Source: Botryococcus braunii | Lineage: Eukaryota > Chlorophyta > Trebouxiophyceae | Direction of reading: 5' to 3' | Length of the DNA: 64,000 nucleotides | NCBI GenBank assembly: GCA_002005505.1 | Contig: KV908571.1 | Span: 80,572 to 144,571, forward strand | Part shown: piece by piece, positions 45,167 to 58,782 of the stretch | Layout of the letters: each line of letters starts with the position of its first letter | Position numbering within the stretch: the stretch's first letter is position 1 | Program-made: the position numbers and the translations under genes | The notes under the pieces: model-generated | Told to the model about the DNA's origin: nothing | Database searches by the model: none | What the model saw: the letters and a program-made list of their open reading frames with translations, nothing else

Positions 45167-46653
45167 TATAGGGTACCCGTTACCTAAGGTAGACAAATTT
45201 TTTCCTGATTGAAATCGGAGATTATGCAACTACGGTTAGTAATAGCTGGGCTGCGGCTTCTGTATCAAGGTAAATTATGCGGATCGCCACTCAAGGATTC
45301 GGCCTTGAGACCTGGATTACCGGATTACTGGATTACTGGTGCTTACGATTGTGCGACTCGAAGGCTGGAGGTTACAATCGGAGACTGCTACGGTTCAAGT
45401 CTCGGATGTTTTACTCGGGGATTTGTAGTCGGGGTCACCGGCTTACGGCCTAGCGCCGGCCGGACTATCGGACTTTGGGGTTGACGTCTGGAGTATGAGT
45501 TCAACTGATGTGATAGGTCGTGCGTTTCACTTCCAAAGGTACTAAATGGAATTATTATTACTCTGTTATTAGGTTTTGTAGCTCCCTTTTAGGATTCGGG
45601 CTGGTCCACGTTCGGTGTTGTTGCGGCTTGGATGGAGCGGACTGGAAAGCACCTTGCGGCACTGGTAAACGGAATTATGAAAGATGTTATAGTGATCAAA
45701 TAATTATCGAAAGTATTACGTCGGGTCAAATTGTTGTATCTCTATGTATAACGTGCGGTTATATCTCTGATCAAAACTTAAGTTCAACCACGTAGAGTGT
45801 TATCGTTCGGAAACTATCAGGGTTTGGGTATTATTTAGTAAGACAATACTGATAATCTGACACTTAGGGGTGTTGCTTCACGACTACGACAAGTCAGGTC
45901 GAGTGGATCAAGTACGATGATGCAAGTAGGCAAACAGACAGGCACATTAACGCAGTGGTCACGGACGAGGCAAGTAGGAATGTTGGGATTCAAACTTGTG
46001 CGGTTACAAAAACTCACGACAGAGGTTTCCCTCACCTAACTTCCTAGCACAGCGTGGTTTAGAGGACGGCTGGACGCCCTTATATAGTCGTCCCCGAACT
46101 TACGCGGAGATTCTGGAAGATTCTGGACCCTTCTAACCGAAAGGTCCAGAAGAACTTAGAACCTTCTGGAGGAATCCAGAGACGCTCTTACAATCAGCCA
46201 CGCATTTCAAATGCATGACAAACTGACACGTATAAGAAATCTAGAGAGTTCTAGACTGATGGAGAAAGTTCTAGACACAAAGTTCACAATGAAGAGACGC
46301 TAAACATTACACGTCACCACTGTTCTAGAAAGTACGAGCTGATTCCTGAAACATCAAGGAACTGTTTAGCAGCTGCTTATGAACTGCACATTAAAACTGG
46401 CCTTCAAGCGGGTCCAACGTGTCAAATAGCAAATTTCCTTCTAAGTCCCACTTCAGACCAACACGTGCGGGGCTGGGACTTAAAAGGGCACAAGATTGAG
46501 GGTTTTATCAAGCAGTACAAAATCCTCTCGAGCCGCGGAAGTCCCGACTCGAGGGCGCAGTCTTCCCGGTCTCCAGGGCACCCGGAAAGGACATATTCTG
46601 TTCGAAATCCATAATGGCTACTTAGTATAACAGGCACTTGCTATATCGTCACA
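45167..46653 (-). repeat. 5' LTR of element G
   Basis: 1487 bp, beginning TGTGACGATATAG on the minus strand. It matches 28936-29905 plus 34399-34917 with few differences. At the primer-site side it lacks about 12 bp that the other LTR has at its outer edge. Confidence 0.88.
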
Positions 46654-46657
46654 GCTA

Positions 46658-46868
46658 AGCAGGTGGAATACCTTGGACACCTGTTGACACCTCATGGGAT
46701 TATGGTGGATCCTAGGAAGGTTGCAGCCATTCAGGATTGGCCCACTCCTTTGAATGTGTCACAGTTGAGAGGGTTTCTAGGTCTTACTCAATATTATGAT
46801 ACTTTTATGGACCATTTCGCAGATGTTGCCTATCCTCTTACTGAGTTGCTCAAAAAGGATGTGCCTTG
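46658..46868 (+). pseudogene. pol: Reverse transcriptase C-terminal segment of chromovirus C
   Basis: It continues KQVEYLGHLLTPHGI, DPRKVAAIQDWP, LRGFLGLTQYY and ends at KKDVP, where CACTA-like element H is inserted. Both joints (with 28923 across G, with 53678 across H) are in frame once the target duplications are removed. Confidence 0.92.
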
Positions 46869-47065
46869 CATTGTGACGAAGGAAGTTGTCGCAAAGGCTT
46901 CGCAATCCTGTCGTACCGGTTTGCGAAGTTCGTAAGCGTCGCAAAAAATTTCGGATTATTTCCGACGCGAGATGGGCCCAACTTTTTGCGAAGACTTTGC
47001 GAAGGGTTTACGAAGACCTTCGTATTTCCTTCGTAATCCATCGGAAAAGTTTCGTATTTTTTGGG
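46869..47065. repeat. Left subterminal repeat region of H
   Basis: Repeated GCGAAG/CGTAA/CGCAAA-type words about every 10-15 nt, in both orientations. Similar in composition to 53300-53674 but not a simple long inverted repeat. Confidence 0.65.
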
Positions 47066-48676
47066 AACTTGTGACATGAGTGAGTATGCTGCAGACATGC
47101 TTCTCATGCACCCAGTATGTGATTTTGATGTGTCCCAGAAATCCATCATGCCCTTGTGATGTCTGTTCTCTGAGCACTCGGTGGGGATCAACACATCAAT
47201 GGTAGTGAATGCCTATATTGGCACCCTGGAGTACCACACTGTTAACATGCATGTTACTGCACATATTACTGACATAGTAAATATTGCTCCATGCACGTGG
47301 CAGAGTTCACTGGTGAGAATACGACATGTATGGTGTCATGTCAAGAAAGTTCAGCTGAATAGGAAAAAAGTCCAGTACTGCAGTACAAGGTGGGGCACCG
47401 TAGCCTTGTGTGGGATTTGAGGCCAGATTTTAGAGGCATATATACTGCAGTTACATTTGTGAGATGTTTAGGTACCATGGCAGGTCCTTCACATACCCAT
47501 ACGTGGATACACACTGATGTATCTAATAAGCATCAAGTGGCACCTAAACCAGACATATTAAGCTGCTGAGCTAATGCAAACAACTAATTATTGTACAGAT
47601 TGACTCCATAAGTACACTCTTGAATTTCGGCTGCACACTAGTGTATTGCCATATCCAATTGTCTGCCATATGCAGGCCCCAGGAACAGCAGCCTGTCGGC
47701 CTAGCTAGGCCTGGACAGCAATGCACTTCAAAGACAAGCACTTCCAACTTCATTTGTACAGATGGATGCACTGCACTGCCATGCACAGCTCAAACTTCCC
47801 GGTGGAACGCTCCCCCGCCCCCCTCTTGTTCAGAAAATGGAAGTGGCTGCCTCCCTCTCTGTCCTACCCTCCTCACCCCAAGGCCAAATGCTAAATAAAC
47901 AAGCGCAGGTTACAGCGCTTTTAGCTGAAAACAGTGGAGCCTTCCCCGCGCATTGATGTCCAGCTCGTGTTGGCGCCTTGAGCTGAAGATGTACCTTATA
48001 GAAAACATTAGGTCTGCAGTACATCGGAAAAAAGTAACGTGCACACCCTGAACTTCAAGCTGCACCGTTGCCAGCCCTTACTAGGTTTCAACATTTCAAT
48101 GAATGTGGCAGGCTGCAATGTCCAAGTGTCTGTGGTCCCCTGGCCACAGAAAGGTCACATCATGTCAAGGAACATTCCCCTAAACTCTGTCACTGTAATG
48201 GCAATTGCATTGATGGTTCTTATACCTTGTGCTAGCTTGCGCTGACGGTATGCACGTGTGTGTGCAATAAATACTTCTCATTATTCGTACGCTCAAACTT
48301 CGAAAAAGGGGTCCTGCTGTGTGCCAGACATGTTAGAGGAGGGCATGATCCATACACGCTTTCCCAATGGACCTGCCATTACATGCTTGTCAAGCATGTA
48401 AGAAAACAAGACAGGGTAATATTCAATCGTAAACTTCCCCACCTCTTCTGCTGCCCACATACTGCCAATGGCCTCCGACTGTAAATGGTCACTATGCATG
48501 TGACAGATGGCCACCTCAACGGCTGACATGTGGGAGCCCTCACTTCGATAAAGAATTGAATCAATGCAACAGAAAAACCATGCCTGCCATCTTCTACATA
48601 CTGAACCAGCACATTACATGATACTCTGGACTTTGGTGGCTTGTAATCCTATGGGTGGACAACATCTTTCCCCTTT

Positions 48677-48868
<192 letters not shown>

Positions 48869-50572
48869 GGGGGTGAAGACGGAGAAGGAGAGGAGAAAGA
48901 CAGAGGCGTAAACGCTGTACTTGAGTTGATCGAAGGCACTTGGAAGGTAAAACTCTTCACCACCTCTGCTGCCATTCTTCATTCAGCATTGCATGCTACG
49001 TGCTCTGTATCTACGTTTCCTCTCCGGCATCATGATTGTTTTTTAAACTAAGCTGTACAAGTTGGGCCATCAACCAGGAGAGTGCCGCTCCCTTGGCATG
49101 CAGGCACAACATGATGGGTCACTTTTGGGTACACAACAGCAATAGAAACAAGTGAAGATATCCTATGGGTAGCTTGTAGCCGGCTAAACAGGCAACGCAA
49201 ACGAAACCGCCGAAACCCAGTGAGACCCACCTTGAAGCCTACTGAATGCATCACAATCCAACAAAACTCCTGAAGATTCCACGAAGTTAATACCGCGAAG
49301 CCATCCATCCAAAACGAACACACAACTATGGGCGAACCGTGCAAACTAGGACTGATCACACTCCAACGTCTTGATGAATCAAGCCGGCTCCGCCAATCCC
49401 TCTCGCCAAACGACACTCGTTGTAAAAGGTAAAATTTAATAAATATGCCACATATCTGCATACTTTCCACTTCCACTGAATTCCGAACGGACCAGCAGGA
49501 AGCTGCCGTACAACTCGCCGTACTGTCACGTTACGTGACCCGCGAAATCAGAAGCAGACAGTGCGGTTCCGTTCACTGCAATGCAGGAGCCACAAGACAC
49601 AAACAAAAAATCTAAAGATAGAGAGCTTGGATGCATGTGGATGGATTTCTACTCCATCCTATACCGTTTGGGTGACGACGTTGGGGCGTGCCCCAACGGC
49701 TACTTTTTTGAACCTGGTGTGGTTTTTTCCATTCGTCAGAGGCCCGAAGTGTGCGTCTGAAATTGCAATAAGCTGGTAATGGGCTTCTGCAGGATTACCT
49801 TCAGAACCACCTTGGTTTGGCCAACTAAACTGGGGCCTTGTGGCATCTAGCGCCACAATGCAACTCTGTTACGAGAAAGTCCTTCCCAAACTTATTGCAA
49901 ACGATATGTTGGGCGAAAGATTTTCCCAAATACTGTAAGTCAACCCAAAACAATTTTCAATTAGTATGTGAGCAGGGTGTATTGTAGTTCCACAAACAGC
50001 GTGCTCACTTGGACTAAGATGATGTGCTTTGAAGTCCTAAGGCTCCCTTCAAAGGGGGGTAAGGGAGTGACTGTGAACTTAATATTGCCACCTGCACGCC
50101 TTCATGTTTCTTTTCCCCTCACTCTCAAACCCAACTCTGCACCACCCCTATTGGTATGTGGAGTGTTCATTCATATTTTCTCCTTCATGCTTCCTGGTCT
50201 GCTAGCACTGGTCAAACTCTCCCCAGCCCCACATACCCTTTCTGTCATTTTCAATGCCTGCACTTCACCCACTCGCACATGCACCACTAAAGTTCATAAG
50301 GCTCAGGCGAAATGCTGGGCCTGCAGCAGAGTTAACTATTAGAGAAAGCGTTGTACCTCTTGGATGTTTATACATGCACATATGTACGTACAGCGCGTTA
50401 CCATAAATATCATTGGTAATAATTTGTCAGCTTTTTATTTATGTTCGTACTGCAGCACATTGCACATGTGCCTGGATGTTTGCTTGCACCAGAGCATGAG
50501 TTATGCTACAGCATGAGTGGTAGGGGCAGCAGGCCCAGATTGTTGCTTGTACCTCATATGTGCTGTGCTTTC

Positions 50573-50633
<61 letters not shown>

Positions 50634-51159
50634 TGGTCTCCATGTGAAAGTGACAGCATGCATGCTGTTACTTTGACATTTGATCGCGTAGTACGGCTGG
50701 TATGACTGGGGGTTTATGCGTTACTTATATTTTTCTATTCTGAACATATCTGGGTAATTTATGGGTTACAGCACTTGAGAAATGCCATTGTCATGGGACA
50801 GTTTGGAGATAGTGCGCAAGGAGAGGCACTAGATACAGCAAATCAACCTGGACCACCTCCAAATGCACCCCCCAACGCCAAGGTACTTCACGTATACCTA
50901 ACCCTTGAATGTTACCTGCCATCGGAACTAGCTCGGTGCCTTTCTTTGGACTCAACTATATGCCTTTACTGGGAAAATAGCCACAAGTCTGGAGCCAGCA
51001 GGCGTCTGTGTAACACTTTGGCCCTGGTCAACACATATTATGTACAAGTCTGGAGTCGTCTGTGTAACACTTTAGCCCTGGTCAACACATGCTATGTAAG
51101 CAGCAGTGTCGGACAGTCCAAATTTGTTTTGCCAGAGGGTGAACACTGCAACAAAGCCT

Positions 51160-51321
51160 GCCAAAAAAGCAACCAGTCCCAAACGTCTCCCCAAAGGCAA
51201 AGGGCCCCCTCCCGCCGAGAAGGTCCTCCCCTCCCCCTCTCCCCCCCCCCCTCTCATTAAGATCTGTGTTGCCCAACCTTTGCCCTTGCTAGTATCAGGA
51301 ATGCACTGGTGTCTCCGTGCC

Positions 51322-51392
<71 letters not shown>

Positions 51393-51439
51393 TGTCTGTG
51401 TCTGTCTTTGTGTCTGCATGCACGTGTGTGTGTGTGTGT

Positions 51440-51503
<64 letters not shown>

Positions 51504-52005
51504 TGTCTAGACAGATCTGTGTGTGCATGAGCGTGTGTATGTGTGAGCGCACGTGTGAGTGTGGGTCGGTGCGTGCATGCGCTCTTGCGTGCATCTCTGC
51601 GTGTCCCTCATTGCTGCATTGATTGCAGTTGCCTCTGCAAAGTTGCCTCTGACTTTGCAGCTGCCTTTGCAAAGTTTCGTGGAGTGGTGCGGTGGGTCAT
51701 GCCCGTGCACAGCAATATGCATCAAACCTTGCAAGTTTATTGACACCCCTGTGCCTTCTGCTGCCAGGAAATGGGGCACGTCTCGGACGCTCAGTTCTCT
51801 TGGGAGGAACAGAATAAGAAGGCAGCACGGCGCAGGTAATGTGTACATATGAGCTCGCCAAGCAGCATTGGAGTTTCCTCTCCCTTGAGTCTGTCAAAGA
51901 TAGCTTGCCTCCCGCTGATAAGGTCTCCGCACCCCTTCCCTAAGATCTGTGTCGCCCAACCTTTCCCCTTTCTAGGATCAGGAGTGCACCGCGGTGTATC
52001 CATGC

Positions 52006-52081
<76 letters not shown>

Positions 52082-52098
52082 AGCGCGCGCGCGCATGC

Positions 52099-52136
<38 letters not shown>

Positions 52137-52497
52137 CCGCGCGCGCACTGCTGCGTCTGTGTCTGTGCGTGTGCGTGCATATGCATGCGTGTCTGCGAAT
52201 GCCTCATTGCTGCATTGACTGCCTCTGCAAGTTTCTTGAAGTTGGATGTGTACAGCCATATCCAACTTTGCAAGTTTATTGAACCCCCCCCCTCCCCACC
52301 CCTTCTTGCTGCCAGCAAAGGGGAGACGTTTTGGATGTTCATTCCTCTCCGGAACAAGAAAATAGGAGGGCGGCACGGCTCTGCAAGGGCAGAGGGCCCC
52401 TTCCCGCCGATAAGGCCTCCCCATCCCTTCCCTTTGATTTGTGTCGCCCCACCTTCCCCCTTTCTAGTATCAGGAGTGCACCGGTGTCTCCATGCCG

Positions 52498-52537
<40 letters not shown>

Positions 52538-52800
52538 TATGGTTGCGTGCTTTGGTGCGTTCGCTGTTGCGTGTGCGTGTGCATGTGCCTAATTGCTGCA
52601 CTGACTGCCTTTGCAAAGGTTCGCGAAGTGGTCGTGAGCTGGTCATGGCCGTGCTGAGCATGCATCAAACTTGGCAAGTTGATTGACACCGCCCCCATTT
52701 TTGCTGCCAGGGAAAGGGGGACGTCTCGGATGTTCATGACTCTTCGGAGGAGGAAAACAACAGGCCAGCACAGAGAAGATGTGGACAACTTGTAGGCCTG
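51160..52800. repeat. Three diverged tandem units each carrying a (TG)n block, in H
   Basis: Units at about 51160-51840, 51880-52370 and 52380-52790. Each contains CCGCCGA.AAGG, GTGT.GCCC.ACCTT.CCC, TAG.ATCAGGA.TGCAC, a long TG array, GCTGCATTGA.TGCC, TTGCAAGTTTATTGA and TGCTGCCAG. Other TG arrays in H: 50573-50630, 51426-51502. The remainder of H (47066-51159) shows only short unassigned frames. Confidence 0.75.
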
Positions 52801-53299
52801 AGCTTGCCAAGCAGCATGCTTGCCTCTCCTTGAGTCTGTCAAAGATAGCTTTACTTCCGCGTATAGGGGTGGATGGGCAATCCTTAGAAATTGGGAGGTA
52901 TATCATCCTGAACAATGTATACAGTGGTTCACGTGTTGGTATACAGTGGTCCTACGTAGTGCATGTGCTCATTGGTGGATCCCGATGCACCTGCAACTTA
53001 CTTGCACATGACAATATCAACAGTGGCAGTCAGGAATACATGTACAGTGTGGTAAGTTTGCACGAGACGAGCTCGACGTTGTTGTCATATATACGATAAG
53101 GTTGTTGTCATATATACGATATGATTGTCAGTCTTCTCACGATAGCTACTAGTGCAATAGTAGCGCTCAGGTCGAAATGCTAGTAGCTTTGCTAATGGAG
53201 GATATTATAATTAGCACTTCATCGTTGTACTTAGCTGCAGAGGCGGATGAAGTAATTCAGGGAATGGGCTCTGAGAAGGTAACTTCGTATGTAAATTTC

Positions 53300-53674
53300 T
53301 AGTCATTCGCATTTCCTTCGCATATACGTCTCATTTTCATCGTTGCCGATTCGCAAAATCTCCGTATTGCCGCCGTAAATCACTCTCGAACGTCAGCTTC
53401 GCAATTATGTCGAGTATTATTCGCAAATCCTTCGTAAAAGTACTTTCGGAAAGCATTCGCAAAAATAAAAATATCGGCCGAATCTCGGAAACCATTCGTA
53501 AACCTTTCGCAAATCTTTCATTTGAAATTCGTAACATTTTCGCATTTTGAAGCCCCTTTCACAAGACCTTCGACTCTGTTTCGTAAATGCTTCGTAAATC
53601 TTCGTAAACCCTTCGTATTTAAGAAATTTACGAATAAAATACGAAGACTTTCCGAAAAATCCTTCGTCACAGTG
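53300..53674. repeat. Right subterminal repeat region of H
   Basis: About 25 occurrences of TTCG-initiated words such as TTCGTAAA, TTCGCAAA and TTCGTATT in 375 bp, up to the terminal CACTGTGACGAAGG inverted repeat. Confidence 0.7.
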
Positions 53675-53677
53675 TTG

Positions 53678-55605
53678 GACCTGGGAGGGACCCCAGAGGG
53701 AAGCCTTTGTAGCACTGAAAGATCTTGTTTCTACTCCTCCTTGCCTTTTGATGCCTGATTTAGATAAACCTTTTGTTGTGCATGTAGATGCCTCAGGTTT
53801 TGCTGTTGGTGCTGTGTTGCAGCAGGATCAAGGAAAGGGACTGCAGCCCGTTGCCTTCGAGTCCAGGAAACTCCAACCCCCTGAGAGGAAGTTAGCACCA
53901 TATGAAAGAGAGTTGCTTGCTCTTGTTCATGCCTTTGCTTAAATTGAAGTTTTTGTTGCTGGGTGCTAAGTTTACTGTACACACTGACCAGCAAGCACTT
54001 AAGTATTTATTGACTGCTCCTGTTAGGACTAGTAGGCAGGAAAGATGGCTTACTGAAATCATGAGATTCATGCCTGATATTAAATATGTGAAGGGCACTG
54101 ACAATGTTGTTGCAGATGCTTTGTCTAGGCGTGTTGATTTGGCAGTAATGCATGTCTCCTCTGTTTCTATCTCGTCCCTCCTACTAGAAATTGCTTTGCT
54201 GTGTGTTTCTGATCCCACAATTGCTAAACTTGTGGAAGAAGGTGTTTTGGTGATGAGAGACACTGTACCTTATTCGGTGCAGTCAGGTAGAGTGTATGTC
54301 CCTGATGCATTGCGAGAGAAGGTTCTGAGAGAGTGTCATGCCACCCCCTTTTCTGGCCATCTTGGGATTAACAAGATGTATGAATTAGTGTGCAGGGAAT
54401 TTTGGTGGCCACGTCTCAGCTCATCAGTCAGGGACTTTTGCAGGTCTTGTGACACCTGCCAGCGCACTAAGGGGACTGGAGCCGTACCTTATGTTCTACT
54501 TCAGCCACTGCCTATTCCGGATGGACCTTGGCAGAGCATTTCCCTTGACTTAGTGACTGATTTACCTGTCGGCTGTGGTTTTGACTCTATTGTGGTATTT
54601 GTTGATAGGTTTTCTAAGTTGTGTGTCTTGGCTGCATGCACTAAAACCATCACTGCACCTCAACTTGCACAAGTGTTTATAGACAGGGTCTTTGTGAGAT
54701 TTGGAATGCCTACCTCCATTGTGAGTGATAGAGATCCGAGGTTCACTAGCCATTTTTGGAAGGCCTTTGTTAAATTATTGGGTACTGAGATTGCAATGTC
54801 TACTGCTTACCACCCTCAGACAGACGGGCAGACAGAGAGAATGAACCGCACCATGGAAGACATGTTAAGAGGGTTTGTGGGGCCGAGATAGGATGAATGG
54901 TGCAAGTATTTAAGCATGGTGGAGTTTGCTTACAATAACTCTCTCCAGGCTTCCACACTGCAGACACCCTTCTTCCTGAATCACGGGCGCCATCCCCTTA
55001 CTCCCTTGTCTTCTGCTGTTCCTTCACGTTCTGCAAATCCTGCTGTTTCTGAATGGGTTGAGGGGCTGCAAACTGCCTTGAAAAGTGCCAAGTCTAACCT
55101 TGCCTCTGCACAGCAACGGCAGAAGTCTTATGCAGATAGAAAGAGACGAGACCACCCTTTTAAGGTGGGGGACCAGGTGTTGTTGGCTGCAAGGAAAAAC
55201 CAGCTTTCACCTGGGCTCTCGTCAAAGTTATCAGCTAGGTATTTTGGGCCCTTTACGATTGCTGCAGCAGTTGGTTCTTGAGCTTTTAGACTCATCTTGC
55301 CTGAGACTGTAAATATTCATCCTGTGTTTCATGTTTCCCAGCTGAAGCCTTATGTGTCTTCATCTGTACCAGTTACTGTTACTTCACCACCTCCTTTGTA
55401 TGCAGACAAGCGTGGCGGCGTTTATGAAGTGGAGGCCATCATAGCTAAGAAGAAAGTTGGAAAGTCTTTGCGCTACTTAGTCAAATGGAAAGGCTACGAT
55501 GAGACTGAGAATACTTGGGAGCCTCTTGCCCATGTTCGCCATCTGGCTGATGACGTGGCAGCTGCCCCAGTCCTTTCTGAAGTCCCACTTGCGGGCATCC
55601 CTTGA
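53678..55605 (+). pseudogene. pol: RNase H, integrase and chromodomain of chromovirus C
   Basis: RNase H begins WEGPQREAFVALKDL, with FVVHVDASGFAVGAVLQQ. A one-base shift at about 53938 moves the frame into LKFLLLGAKFTVHTDQQALKYL and VVADALSR. Integrase has a zinc-binding region (CHATPFSGHLG...CRSCDTCQ) and DDE core (LDLVTDLP, VSDRDPRF, TAYHPQTDGQTERMN). A TAG at 54889-54891 and a TGA at 55279-55281 interrupt it. The GPY/F-like region (ARYFGPFTI) and a chromodomain (YEVEAIIAKKKVGKSLRYLVKWKGYDETENTWEP, about 55430-55535) close the protein. The chromodomain would target insertion to modified chromatin in this family. Confidence 0.93.
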
Positions 55606-56338
55606 TTAAGCCATTTGCGGCTTGAGACTTTTCCAGCCACTTGCGGCTGATGACCCTTGGAGCTTCAACACCAGCCAGCTTGGATCTGGGAGGGAGGGAG
55701 GGTGGAAGGGTCTGGGAGGGGGATTCGTGAATTGGGACTTGCATGCATGTCTCTTGGTTAATTGTTTTGCATGGATTATGTTTCCTTATCCACGGCTCCA
55801 TTTTGTGATGCACTTGCTGTAGCAGTGTAGCTGCAAATTGTAGTTCCGTGCATGAATAACTTGCTTTGGTATCTTACCCATGAGATACACTATGTGGAAG
55901 TTAGTTGTGTATAGCTTGCTGCTCTAGACGAGATGCCTTATGCCTTTAGTTGGAAAGCCACCTCAAGCGAAGGTTACACTGCAGTGCAGGGTAACTGGAC
56001 CTAAGGTTTGGATAAGTGCTTGTCTAATGACTCAACCTAATTGTTTCATCATTGGTGTGAGTGCTGTCTAGAGAGTTCGTCCCCTAAGTTAGAGGATCCG
56101 CCTTGCAGACGATAGTCCTTAGAATGTTAAGGTATTCGAGCATTGAGCAGATGAGTCCCTCGTCTGTGTCGTGCTAACTTGCTTTGTGGACTTCATCCTC
56201 TGACTTGCGTTGTTTCGTAACTATAAGAGGTGTGATTGTCTAAAGTTAAAGTAAGCAGGGTTCGTGATGCCCCTGTCTTACGTTTGTGGCCCCATTGCCA
56301 TAAACAACATCTCATAGCTTATGCCAAGGGGGAGGGCA

Positions 56339-56599
56339 TGTAGCATTTCCTAGGGTATAATGCTCTAGTATGGTCCTTGGCATTGCTCTTTGACTTGCCA
56401 TGTGATCTGGATTCGCAGTACAACCTCGCTCAAGTAGTTCGCTCGGTTGCCCGACTACGCGTCTGTGGCAGTACAGTATAATTCAATCCACCCTGGGTTT
56501 AAGAGTACGCTTGCGAATCAATCATGTAACACTCTTTCGTTGCACACCACGAACGTCTCACTGTCTCATAAAAACCTCTTCCGCTTAGTTAACGCTACA
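56339..56599 (+). repeat. 3' LTR of chromovirus C
   Basis: Identical to the 5' LTR; preceded by the polypurine tract AAGGGGGAGGG (about 56326-56336). Positions 55606-56338 between pol and this LTR hold no recognisable gene. Confidence 0.97.
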
Positions 56600-57989
56600 C
56601 ATCTCCCCCTCAAATGAAAACATGACAAATTATGTCAAGTTTGATGTTCCACAACGTGTAATTGTGGCTAATGGTAAATCAGAGGAGATAGTTGGTGAGG
56701 GCACTATGCAAGTGTTTCTTGAGTCTGGTAGCTCCTTGTTCTTACACAATGTCAAGCATGTTCCAACTAGTAAGAAATATCTCCTGTCAGTTGGCAAGGC
56801 ATATTTAGATGGTATCAATGTCAACATCGTGGGTATTGATTGTTATCTCACAGATTCCAATGGGTACCATTTGGGTAATGCTGAGCATGCTTTCCCTTGT
56901 CAGCGGCTAGTAGACTTAGCTCTACCAGACAAACATGTCTCCTTCCATCCAGAGACTAAGTTTGTAGAGGCATGCAGTGTTCAGGTTGTTCACAATGATG
57001 TGTGTCTTCATGAAATTGCTGAAGATTTTTCTCATGTCTCTTTGGCCCCTTTGGGCATTATAAATACCATTGCTAGAGTTGATCAACTAAACCTGGATAT
57101 GACAAAAGCTGTGGGGATTGAGCAGGCTCACAAAGAGTCTGATCAGCAAGTTACTAATAATGGGGAAAAAGGGCCCGCGGGGAACCAGGTGCTTGCAGAG
57201 CCTGATCCTTGTTACACAAGTGGTCTGGATCCACGTCCAGTTCAGGACGTTTCACAAGTCATCACCCATGATAGGGAGGCTGTTCATTTACTATTGTATG
57301 TAGATGATGTCCTTGTTACCTCTCCGGATCCCAAATGTATTGGTGAAGTGAAGTCTCTCCTTGCTAGCAAGTTTGCAGTGAAGGATTCAGGGGAGGGTCG
57401 ACACTCTTTGGGCATGCAGATTACCTTTGAGAGAGAGATAGATGGTAGTCTGAAATCAGTGAAATTGTCAAATGAAAAATTAATCACTGATATTTTTGAT
57501 AGCTTTGGTATGGCAGGCAGCAACCCCAAGGCTACACCTCTGGATATCTCCTGGAAACTACAGAAGGATTCAGGGGATCCCTTGCCTAAAGACAAAAGGT
57601 ACGGGGAACTTGTGGGTGGTATTCTAGATTTGGCTAACATAGTTAGGCCTGACCTATCATATGTTAATGGTCTTCTCTCACGTTTTTCAAATGCTCCTAC
57701 AAATACACCCCTTGGTGCTAGCATGCATGTTCTAAAATACCTTACTGGTACTAAGAATATTGAGCTTTTGTGGGAGAAAGTCAATAAAGCCTTTGTGGCC
57801 TTTGGTGACTCAGACTATGCAGGGGATATGGATGGGAGAAAGTCCACCCCTGGGGTCAGAAATGAGGTGGAGAATGGAGCAATTGAGCCAAGATATGTGG
57901 CTACCAGTCAGAAGATTGCTGATTTGTTCACCAAGGTGCTTCCAAAAGTCACTTTTGCCAAGCTTAGAGCAATGGCAGGTCTGAAATAA
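56600..57989 (+). pseudogene. pol: Condensed protease-RT-RNase H remnant of copia B
   Basis: It continues the protease frame broken by element C. From Met 56622 it is open for 455 codons. The protease C-terminal half (VIVANGKSEEIVGEGTM, LHNVKHVPTSKKYLLSV) passes through a short linker straight into the second half of reverse transcriptase (LLLYVDDVLVTS, near 57293). RNase H follows (GDSDYAGDMDGRKSTPG), is itself internally deleted, and ends KIADLFTKVLP. Integrase and the RT N-terminal half are missing, yet the frame is intact across the deletions. It cannot be an autonomous pol. Confidence 0.85.
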
Positions 57990-58049
57990 ATTTGTGACTT
58001 TGTTTTGAACATTTCTAGATAGATGTCTTTTCCTGCACATGAGGGGAGG

Positions 58050-58782
58050 TGTATACCTTCGGTATTTATGTGACATTTTGGGTCATTTCATATTAGCATG
58101 TTTGTGAGCCACATCTATCATTAAAAGACTTTATAATACTTATAATACATATAAACAATAAGGTACAGTCATATCTCACTTGAGTGTGTTTGTACTGTAA
58201 GGTACGTAAAGGTTAAATGACACTCATAGTGATTTATAGGGGCCATGGTACAATTCCGGCCTGTTTTTTGCCAGTTTTCTAGTAGGATATACTCATCCCG
58301 GATCTCATCAATCGTGAGACTTTAAGTCCTGCGGTCCTTAGTTTCTGATTCGTGACTTGTATCGGTGATGAGTTAAAGTTCCGAGTCACTTAGATTCGAG
58401 ACTATCATCGACCGACATTCGTACTGTTCATCGACGACCATGTCGAATCATAAGGTACATTGAACTTCCAGTGCATAGTACTGATGGCATGCAAACTTTG
58501 ATCGTGCCCGTACGCTTTAAGATCTGGAGTTGCAAACCTGTCAGGAGGCTAATAAATGTGTAGTCTCCTTGGTTAGTATACATAGGAAGTGCTCTAACAT
58601 GCCAGTCAGTCTTGAGTTCCCTTATCAAGCTCCTGTGCCGTTTGCTTGGTCGTGTTTCGTCCACTTCTAGAAGCTTTTGTTTGAGCACAGTTCACTTACT
58701 CTAAAAGAGTGTGAGTTACAGGGAGTAACATTTTAACTTCAAATTCTACAAATTCTGTTTTGATGATGCCATTTTGCGTAAA
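58050..58782 (+). repeat. 3' LTR of copia B, single-R form
   Basis: 733 bp. It matches the 5' LTR except for base changes and absence of the 150-bp block-plus-intron segment. TATACATA lies at 58577-58584, 31 nt before the block start at 58608. The single block is 58608-58721 and U5 is 58722-58782, the same lengths as in the 5' LTR. Confidence 0.85.

Noticed and set aside
49048..49476. A 142-codon minus-strand frame in element H
   Set aside because: No recognisable domain, no flanking splice or gene context, and composition typical of a chance frame.
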